A DNA stretch of 64,000 bases, from positions 26,206,057 to 26,270,056 of the forward strand of contig NC_051445.1 of NCBI RefSeq assembly GCF_001649575.2, written 5' to 3'. Position numbers and translations under genes: made by a program. The notes under the pieces were generated by a model, which saw nothing but the letters and a program-made list of their open reading frames with translations, was not told the DNA's origin and made no database searches. The DNA is from Kryptolebias marmoratus (taxonomy: Eukaryota; Chordata; Actinopteri; Cyprinodontiformes; Rivulidae). Below are positions 55,946-64,000 of the stretch, in pieces (the stretch's first letter is position 1; each line of letters opens with the position of its first letter).

Positions 55946-57190
55946 AACATCTATGTTGCAATACATTCACCTAATTAATCACAGCACTGATGTTACAGTC
56001 AAAGTGAAGCTGTGTAAAACAGCTGATAGCTGTCAGGTCACTGCATTTTACTGTGGTGGATTCTTACAGGTTAAAACCTTCAGTCTTTGCTCTGACACTG
56101 AGCTCTGTGAAGTCCCCATTCATTGTGTGTCCCTTTATTTATCTCTTATTACATTTCTTAGGTAATTAGGCTCATAAAGAGACAGCTCTAAATGCAAAAC
56201 TGTCACTCAGATGGCTCTGAACTGTGTTAATGTCAAAATAATAAAACAGTTCAGATGTCTGATTGAGTAGTAATATTTACAGAAACCTCAGCAGACCTGC
56301 TGATGTCCTGTTTGTTGCTCTCTAACAGCACTGTGTGATGTGTCTGTGTGTGTATCTGCATACAGTGCATGCAATTGACATCCAATCGCAAACCGTTAGA
56401 GGGGGTACACAATTTACCACCAAACGTGAACAGAGGAGTCAGAGCTGACCACTTGCAGTCAAACCACCCTTAACAGATTTGTAACAATAAATCTGAACAT
56501 CCTCATTGTTTAACTCAAGTCGCTTTGACGTTGTTATATCTCCAACGTTGGGAACAACTACCACTACTACCCTATTCATTGAATAAATATCCTCTTTTCT
56601 GTATCTTTCTTCAGACAGAGCTCCTATAAAATCAAGAAAAAGCTGCAACAAGAGTCCAAATGTCCAAGCAGTGAGTGAGTGTGTTTTTCTTTATTTTTAT
56701 TCGTGGTGATGCTGGAAAATTGAACAGCACTGAGAATAGTCAGCTTTGGCTGGCAGCATGAAGGGCTAAAATAGAAAATACGAAGGGTGGTTGTTTTGAT
56801 ATGTGTTGTACACCACCAATGTGTTTCACCCTTTAGTTTTAAATGTGCTCCAAATGGGTTTTACTGTAAGCATCTAAACCTCTGCTCTATCCCTCTTCCC
56901 ATATCTGGAAGGTAAAGGGTCCGATCTGAAAAGACTGTGTCAACCACAACTCTCTAAGATTCAATTTGGCTCTTCCCTATACTGTAAAAAGCCTATGGTG
57001 CTGTGTTGTGCAAAGTTAAAGCATTAAAGGTAATATGAGAATGCTTTCAAATCATTCAGTCAACTAAGATAAACAGGTTGACAGTCAAAGTGTGTTGCCA
57101 TAAATAGATTTTAGACACTAAAGAGAGGCAGCACCAAACAGGACTGTGGACTGTACAGTTGGAGGTAAGCATCAGCACCAACACTTTCTA
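55946..57190. other. Intergenic DNA, no gene seen
   Basis: No exon or named element recognised. Confidence 0.3.
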
Positions 57191-57194
57191 AATT

Positions 57195-57260
57195 ACATAC
57201 CTAACATTCTTTAGAGGAATGCATATTGTCCATCTCCTTTCATGCCAAATCCATCATTGA
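57195..57260 (-). repeat. R1 3' fragment, minus orientation
   Basis: Reversed, it reads GGCATGAAAGGAGATGGACA ATATGCATTCC and AAAGAATGTTAGG, the R1 3' end. Confidence 0.65.
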
Positions 57261-57329
57261 GAAATGTAAAAAAATGTGGGTCGTGTAAATCTATCAAGAG
57301 CTGGTTATCCCCACAAATTAAGCAACCAT

Positions 57330-57860
57330 GAAGAAGGAGAGCAGTGACAGAAGCCACAGAGGCACCAGTGAGCACTCTGAAGGAGCTCCAAGCTTCAGCA
57401 GATGAGATAAGAGAGACTTTACATACAACACAATTCTTTTGAAGACAGCATCAGATTGTCCTCCAGGATTTCTTGAGATTTTGAGGCATTCATTTTTTTT
57501 GCTATCTTTACAAGCCTTCCAGGGCTGGCTGCCAAAAAACCACATGACCATGGAGTCTTCCACATGCTGTTTGGGAAACTAGTTAAGATTTAATTTGAGT
57601 TTTCTTCAACAGTATCTTTCTCTTTGCCACTCTCCCATAAAGCTCAGGCTGGTGAAGAACCTCAACAACAGTTGTAGCTCAGTCTCTTCCATCTCACCTG
57701 CTGAAGCTTGGAGCTCCTTCAGAGAGCTCACAGGTGTCTTGGTGGTCTCTCTCACTATTTTCCTTCTTCACACTCACTCAGTTTGTGGTAGATTTATACA
57801 TGTCCCATATTCCTTCCATTTCTTGATGGAATATGGATTTAGATTTATTTTTAAAAAATC
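57330..57860. repeat. Dispersed repeat with internal inverted arms
   Basis: GGAGCTCCAAGCTTCAGCAG at about 57383-57402 returns inverted as CTGCTGAAGCTTGGAGCTCC at about 57701-57720, with flanking similarity for some 30 bases. Other blocks (TTTCTCTTTGCCACTCTCCC, CCTTCCATTTCTTGATGGA) are familiar from a high-copy teleost repeat. It is either two opposing fragments or one rearranged copy. Confidence 0.5.
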
Positions 57861-57969
57861 TGTTTTGAAATATGCAAGCAATAATTACAGTACTATTTGT
57901 TGAGGAAGAATGATAAAAGCTTGATGTTAATTTTTTAACTTTAAGAAAAAATAATTAGTAGAGCTTTCT

Positions 57970-58498
57970 TTTAAAGCTGCATTAGGGAGTTCTGACAAAA
58001 TCGTGGACTTAGACTGAAAATTTGAACAAGCACACCTTACAGGTCCCTCCCCATTCCTCTCTGCTACGCTACAGCCCTCCCTCCACAGCTCCTCCCCCAC
58101 AGCCAATCCTGTCATGAACGTGCAGGCTAGTAAGCCGGGCCACTGATGACGGTGGATAAACAGCTATGGCGCATTCACTGGTAGGGACGAAACATTGATA
58201 TGCTTTTGCCATTAGCACAGCCGCAGCACACCGGCAATCTTGAACTTGAACAATGATATGTGCTGTGTGGGGGAAATATGTGAGCTGCACAAGCATGATT
58301 GACACAGCTAAGACACTCCTCCTGGCTCTGATTGGTTGTTTCTGACTGGGAAATGGCAGTAGGCCCACTGGGAGGAGCCAGTGGAGCTTGGTTGTTTTCA
58401 CAGATTATCTGTCTGATATTCTACTGTCAGAACATAGTGACAGTTTTAACAAATATGTAAAAAATATTTTTATAAAATTTTCCTACTGAAGCTTTAAA
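57970..58498. mobile_element. TTAA-flanked MITE
   Basis: The left end TTTAAAGCTGCATTAGG and the right end (reversed TTTAAAGCTTCAGTAGG) are inverted repeats. TTAA is present at both edges (57971-57974 and 58494-58497), the target of piggyBac- and Kolobok-like elements. The inside contains CTCTGATTGGTTGTTTCTGA and GATTATCTGTCTGATATTCT, known to me from a common teleost family. The 110-codon minus-strand frame (58069-58401) has no domain. Confidence 0.75.
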
Positions 58499-59285
58499 CA
58501 TTCACATGTATTGATTGGATTGATTTCATTTTAGTTTTTGTTTTTTTAAATGTAATTTAATGTATTCTAACAAAATTAACATAGTCTCTTAAGGTTTTAT
58601 AAATGTCTCTGTAACATGTTTTTGCAAAAGTATGTGAGTAGTATGTCATATTATTGTATGAAAGAGCATATTGTGCCTAACTTAAGAGCTCATACTAGCA
58701 TACACTAATTTTATTGGGAAACACTTGTCTAAAATCTTTTTACATTTTGCTAATTTGTAATTTAGCTTGGACACTAAATAGTGCTCCCTGCTTTACACAC
58801 AAATTTACTTGTGAGTCATCCCTTGAACTGGGCTCAGACTGGGAGAACACTGCTGCCAGATGGTAAGCAAAGCAAAAACACATTGTAATTTGTGACCAAT
58901 CAACTTCATAAACTACGGACTTCAGCTATTTTGGAGAATTTTAATAATGCTTTTAATTTATTTTTGTAATGTAGCCTGAGACCCATTAGTTACATTGAGT
59001 AATATAATATTCCATATTAGGATGGCTGGATTACTATTTTCTGATATGTGTGATGTAACAGTCTCATCGCAGTTATAGTATGAACAGTTGAATGTATGAC
59101 ATTTTGAAACTAAGAGAACTAAACAAAGTGCTTTTTTAATGCCTATAAAAACTGAATAAATAATTGTGAGTTATACTCTAAAAACAAAACAATCAAAAAA
59201 CAGCTTGTGGTCAAACATCCCTTAGCAAGTTGCATATTCCCTACAGGCTTTTTGTATCCATCAACAAGCTTCAGCCATAATTTTA
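58499..59285. other. AT-rich intergenic DNA, no gene seen
   Basis: No exon or named element recognised. Confidence 0.3.
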
Positions 59286-59289
59286 GTTA

Positions 59290-59650
59290 GATATTTGACC
59301 ACTTTTTGGCAGATTTGGCAGAGTCCATTTTAATTAGTTGGTTTCCTGGTAACTACCTTGCTTTTAAGAATAGTTCACAAATTTTCAGTAGGGTTGATGT
59401 TGGTGCATTAGGAAGGTCAAGCTTAATGTTAGCCTGCTTTATCCAATCAGAAGCCAGTTTTGATGTATTTGAGATCATTGTCCTGCTGGAACACCTAGAT
59501 GTGTCCAAATTTCAACCATCTAGCTGCTGATTTGAGGTGAAGTTGAAAAATTTGAAAGTAGTCCTCCTTCTGGATTATTCCATCCACTTTGTGTAGTGTA
59601 CCATCACAGATGCTACAAGGACCATGCTTGAAAAATGGTCATTTGATTTG
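59290..59650 (-). pseudogene. Old Tc1-like transposase fragment
   Basis: The plus-strand text GATCATTGTCCTGCTGGAAC, CCAAATTTCAACCATCTAGC and TATTCCATCCACTTTGTG is the reverse complement of the catalytic region of a Tc1-like transposase family known from fish. No intact frame remains and no terminal repeats were found. Confidence 0.55.
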
Positions 59651-62600
59651 AGAAAATCCAGAATCAATTAAAATGTGTGCACCAAATTTTTTTTTTTTTT
59701 GTTGTTTTTTTTAAATGATTGCAGTTTAATGCTGTGTATTGATACAACTTCAATTATTATCAAAAGCTGAAATTAATATGACATTTCCATGATGAATGGA
59801 CATATATTTCTCACTGCAACTGTAGGTACCCTGCTCTTAATGCACTCAGTAAACCAATTCAGGACTGGTGTTCTTTTTATCCTGATGCTACAATCAGCAA
59901 TGCTTTTTTTATTGAAGCCATCGACCTTCTAATATGAAAGTATGACCGTAAGCATAAATGTAATGTATATGCTTTATTCAAGTGTGTTGAAATCACGTGT
60001 TGTGCTTGTTTTACAAAAAACATTCCCTGTAAACTGATTTTGATGCTTCAAAGTACTGAAGTCAGCACTTAGAAAAATGACTTTTTTTTTTTTTTTTACA
60101 TTTATACTCAGGTTTACACAGGTCACACAAACCTATGAGACAAACAACAAGACAAGCTTATTTTTGGCCTTGACTGGAAACTTTTAATGACTGTTAATTA
60201 TTCTGTTGATGTTGTTACTATATATTTTCTGATGTTTAAAGTTAGGAGTGTTCTATAAGTTCAGTGTGACTTATGTTTTTTTTATTTAGTTATTTTTCCA
60301 TTTGCACTGAGATAAGTATATCTTGCTAAGTTAAGTCCAGTGCAGTTTGTGGTGCTGATTACAGGCCTTAAGTGACATTTGCCAGCAGATATTCATTTGA
60401 GAATTGTTAGTTTGCTAAAATGATCCACTGACAATTTTTTGCTTGAAGGAATACCATAACATTTTGTATTTTGGCCCGATCCTGTTATTTTTTAACCCCC
60501 CCACGCCTCCAATTGTCACACAAAAGTGCAATCTCATGTTTCATTTTAGGTCACTTCCTCAGTACCTGCAGTTGGCTTCTCTTCTTGTTTTGCAAGAACA
60601 CCTGGTAGCAGAGACACAGAGCAATGTAAGAAGCAGCAGCATTCCTCAAATATACCAGCAATACCAGGCCAAAACTACACTGTTGGTATTTCTTTTGACA
60701 TTTAGTTTTTGATAATTTGGTGACAAGTCAAACCATGTAAAGTACATCAAAGTAACATAAGAAGCAAAACCCTAAGAATATTTTACAGTAGTTTTGACAT
60801 ACCATGGTGTAAAATGTTTTGGATTAAGAATATTTTAAATTATTGGATGATTAAATTGAAGAGCGAATCATTGTAGGCTCGTGATCAGTAAAGCAAACAA
60901 AGCAACTGCATCCCAACAGCACTCAAACCATCACAAAGTTATTGTTTTGCTCCCCATTTTTTTGACTTTAAAACTAAAGAAATCACACTCTATAACATGA
61001 TAAATTAATATAGTTTTAATCAATTTTACTTTTACTTTCAAACTTTATTATTTAAAATATTTGTTAAACCATAACCCATTTAAACATCAGTTATACAAAA
61101 CCATCAAAACTTGGAACGTCGTACTGCTGTAATTTACACTGCACCACTGTAAAATACACTTAGCAGGTAAAAGGGGAAAAAACATTACAAACTTATTCAT
61201 GTAAAATCATCGTTTTTAAAACTGATTATCTTGTTTGGACTCAAACAATAAAAGGTAACAGCAATAAAACTGACCAGCCTTCACAAGTAGATATGGTTTT
61301 ATACGACAAAAAGCAGTTAAGATTAGTTTTAATGGTTCTAGTCACTTTACTAACAGACAACCAAAACAACAGTCATTGTCAGACTGATTGACAGACTAGG
61401 AGCACTCAGTTGACCCTCCACATAAATTTGTAAGTTAAAACTTTACAAAACTTATAAATTGGGCCTATTTTTTTCTCTGTTGTTCTGTTTTTTTTTTCCT
61501 TGTGAAAGCTAACTCACTACTGGTCAGCAGTTAATCAAGGGTAACATGACTATTTTAGTCTCTGGCAACTATGTTACATCAGGTTCAGCATCTTTGCTTT
61601 CCAACTCAAAACACCTAAGAGCAGCTCATTTAACAGATCATGTACACCAAAGATAAGATAGAAGGATTTGTTAGGAATAAACCATGTTTATGTCTCAAAC
61701 TAGGACTTGTCATTTAAAACTGAATATATTTTCAGATGTTGGATGCTAAAGGTAAATATGTCTTCGGGACCTAAACTAATTCAGTTATGATGAATATATT
61801 TGTATTTGATGAAACCCCTGGACGTTCAACTTCAGTGAAGTACATTTTACAGCATTACAGGATGTGATCCAACTGAAATCACACAGGAACTTCAGATTTT
61901 TTGTATGTACATATTATTATACTATCAATTCAAAATGTTTAGTGCTGACCCCTTCTTTCTTGCTGACAACTCGCATCCCTGCAAGTTTTCAGAGCCGACA
62001 GAGCAGTTCATCATGTGTATTTCACAGTGTTGTACACACTCAGACGGGGCATTGATGAGAAACTTGACCTTCACTACATTACAGGAGGTGTTTCTGTCTG
62101 TGTGCACTCAGGCCTGACCCTGTGTGTGTGTGTGTGTTTTGGTTTATTGAGGGAAGACACAGGCTGTTTCAGTCATTCCTGTCAGATATAGAATGAGGCT
62201 GGTCTTTAATAAGTTTCTGCAGAGACAGCATGAGGTGTTTGTGTGTGTATGACATGAGAGTGCCTGAGTCCCTCTGTTGCTTTAGCCTCCCTTTACTTTG
62301 TCCATCTCAGGTCCCTGTGGCTGCTTTCCTGTTCAGCTTCCTGGTTTGTTGATAAGTCTGTGTTTCTGTGTCTGTCTGCCTGCCTGTACATTCATACAAC
62401 GATCAGGCCACGTACACTGGCTTGTTTTAGTCATTGAGAATTTACATGGAAGCAAAACAAGGAACAAACCCTCCAAAACAAAACAACAATTAAGGTTTGC
62501 CATACAGAACAGAATTTACACGAATCAGGAGCTTAACAAAAACCCAAGTCAACCAAAAAATGGCCTAAAGAACCACAATAAAACCAAATTTAAAACCATA

Positions 62601-63845
62601 GTGCGACATGTAGGAAAAGTGATGTTTAGTTAACCAGCTAAAGAGTTGTACAAAATCCTACTTCACATGAATTCAAAGTTCAGTTCACATAAATGAAAAT
62701 GTATCACTGCCTGCCTGTTAATGATGTTGTCTCTTTACTGAATGTCATTCAGGACATTTGACAGGTTTTAAATACCTAAAAAAGGAAAAAGAAAAAAACA
62801 AACAAACACTTGAACCAAAGGTTCATAACATTACAGTCACATTACAGAATCAACATGTCACTTCTAAAGGTTAGTTTTTCAGCTTGCTAGTCTGTTGGTT
62901 TTACAGGGAAGCAGATGTTATATTTCTGTCATCGTCATGGATCTTAGACTCTCTGCAGTATCCAGTCATCTGTGGTTCTGCTTGTATTTTCATTGTGTGT
63001 CCTGTCACTTTCACAGCACCAGCTTTTTATTCTAACAGACTGTCCATTGGTAACTTTTTGGGAGGATTTTAGCTTGCAGGGTGCTTTTCTTTCCCGTTTT
63101 AGCCGTTGATGGTTGCTGCACTGTCATTTGTAAAGGTAATTAAAGCAGCAATATGTTTTGATAAATTTGTTAAGAGTTTTTAGTGACAACTTTAAGTCTT
63201 TTCATCAGGTAACAAAATAAACTGGTAATTGGTAACAGAATGAATGCTTTTTATAGATTGAATGACATAATTTTGTGTGTTGAAAAGACCCACAATGCAG
63301 GCACAGAAACAGGCTTTAGATGTTATATAACAATAACATTTTAATAAAGAAAAAGGCTGATCTGGTGGCAGCAAATCAAACTAAAACAACATAACACGTA
63401 GCAAAAATCATAAAGGCACTTGAAGCAGAAAACCAGGCTGCATGCAAGACGTGAATGCTTGAGGCAATAGTAGACAAAGAACAAAGAAGCAGGAGGCTTT
63501 TTAACAGGAAGTGGCGATAACTGAAATGACACACAGGTCAGCTAAATGAGTGGATGGACAGGTGTGGATTATTAACTGAGGGCAAGGAAGACTGAGGGCA
63601 ACAATGGCAGTAGACAAGTAAACAAGTAAATCTGAAGAGACGTCTGATGCGGAGTTGTGCTCTACAGGGGCACAAGCTTTCTGTTTTGAAGGTTTAGTTT
63701 ATAGGGAGGTGGAAAAGCATGCATTTTATCAATAACATGTTCCCACAAAGATGGGAGTACACAGGTGGGATGTGCATAGGGTGGTCAGGTTGTTACAAAC
63801 CAATGCTTCCTCCAGGGGAAACATCGATGATTCATTTCTGTATAA
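59651..63845. other. AT-rich intergenic DNA, no gene seen
   Basis: No supported exon. It contains a (TG)n run at 62121-62136. A stretch at about 63350-63660 resembles teleost repeat debris but has no identifiable ends. Confidence 0.3.
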
Positions 63846-63851
63846 AGTAGC

Positions 63852-64000
63852 TATCCATCCATCCATCCATTCTCTTCCGCTTATCCGGGGTCGGGTCGCG
63901 GGGGCAGCAGCCTAAGCAGGGAGACCCAGACTTCCCTCTCCCCAGCCACTTGGGCCAGCTCCTCCGGGGGAATCCCAAGGCGTTCCCAGGCCAGCCGAGA
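63852..64000 (-). pseudogene. LINE 3' end at window edge
   Basis: On the minus strand it encodes AWERLGIPPEELAQVAGERE and VWVSLLRLLPPRPDPG, then a stop, then a (GGAT)n tail (plus-strand CATCCATCCATCCATC at 63853-63870). This is the C-terminus of the same LINE family as the remnant at 44.9-46.2 kb, but the frame is intact as far as visible. The rest of the element lies outside the window, so whether it is a full copy cannot be judged. Confidence 0.85.

Noticed and set aside
1..64000. CRISPR array, bacterial defence system or operon
   Set aside because: The DNA is eukaryotic: spliced exons, microsatellites and vertebrate repeats. No evenly spaced repeat-spacer array is present.
1..64000. LDLRAD4 coding exons
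   Set aside because: I looked for the LDL-receptor class A cysteine pattern and the PPxY-type motifs expected of this neighbour gene and found none.

Overview
The window is vertebrate nuclear DNA, almost certainly from a ray-finned (teleost) fish and probably a percomorph. The reasons are intron-split coding sequence with GT-AG splice sites, a vertebrate centrosomal gene, long AT-rich non-coding DNA, and a typical teleost repeat mix: tRNA-headed SINEs with a GGAT-type tail, Tc1-like transposons, hAT and other MITEs, RTE/L1/L2-type LINE remnants and an LTR retroelement. No bacterial operon, CRISPR array, rRNA gene or functional tRNA gene was seen. The order is assigned by pattern recognition only.

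Layout. Bases 1-5230 hold the 3' end of a plus-strand gene that I identify as CEP192, a centrosome scaffold: four exons, the stop codon, and a 3' UTR of about 1.3 kb with poly(A) signals. This is the only host coding sequence I can support. The remaining ~58.7 kb has no convincing host exon. Two CpG-richer islands (7.1-7.8 kb and 12.96-13.33 kb) could be promoters or 5' UTR exons of the next gene. In human the next gene after CEP192 is LDLRAD4, which has very long introns, so much of this window could be its upstream region or first intron; no LDLRAD4 coding exon was found. Three stretches (10.1-10.3, 12.3-12.5 and 42.6-42.9 kb) look unlike the repeats and are candidate regulatory elements.

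Repeats dominate the rest. One unnamed family, here called R1 and recognised by a block reading like 'caagatggctgccacagct', recurs at about 8.5, 20-21, 26.7-30.4, 36.2-37.1, 37.8, 50.8-51.7 and 57.2 kb. A tRNA-derived SINE (SINE-A) occurs at least seven times, and two copies carry a different 3' module joined at the same point. Other SINEs lie at 40.3 and 55.7 kb. LINE remnants lie at 18.2-19.2, 31.95-32.4, 38.1, 40.7-41.1, 44.9-46.2, 47.4-47.8 and 63.85-64.0 kb. A decayed minus-strand LTR retroelement spans about 22.96-24.72 kb, with a readable LTR, a tRNA-Ala-like primer-binding site and an integrase relic.

The most informative structure is a four-level nest at 26.7-30.4 kb. An R1 copy was split by a ~3.24 kb insertion bounded by a perfect 11-bp duplication. 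That insertion was itself entered by a Tc1-like transposon at a (TA)n tract, and the Tc1 transposase gene was broken by a MITE. This gives a relative order of activity. I did not find a new gene system; what is worth checking is repeat biology: the nest, a chimeric SINE tail, a young L1 stub with a 16-bp duplication, a fold-back element and several MITEs with intact target-site duplications.
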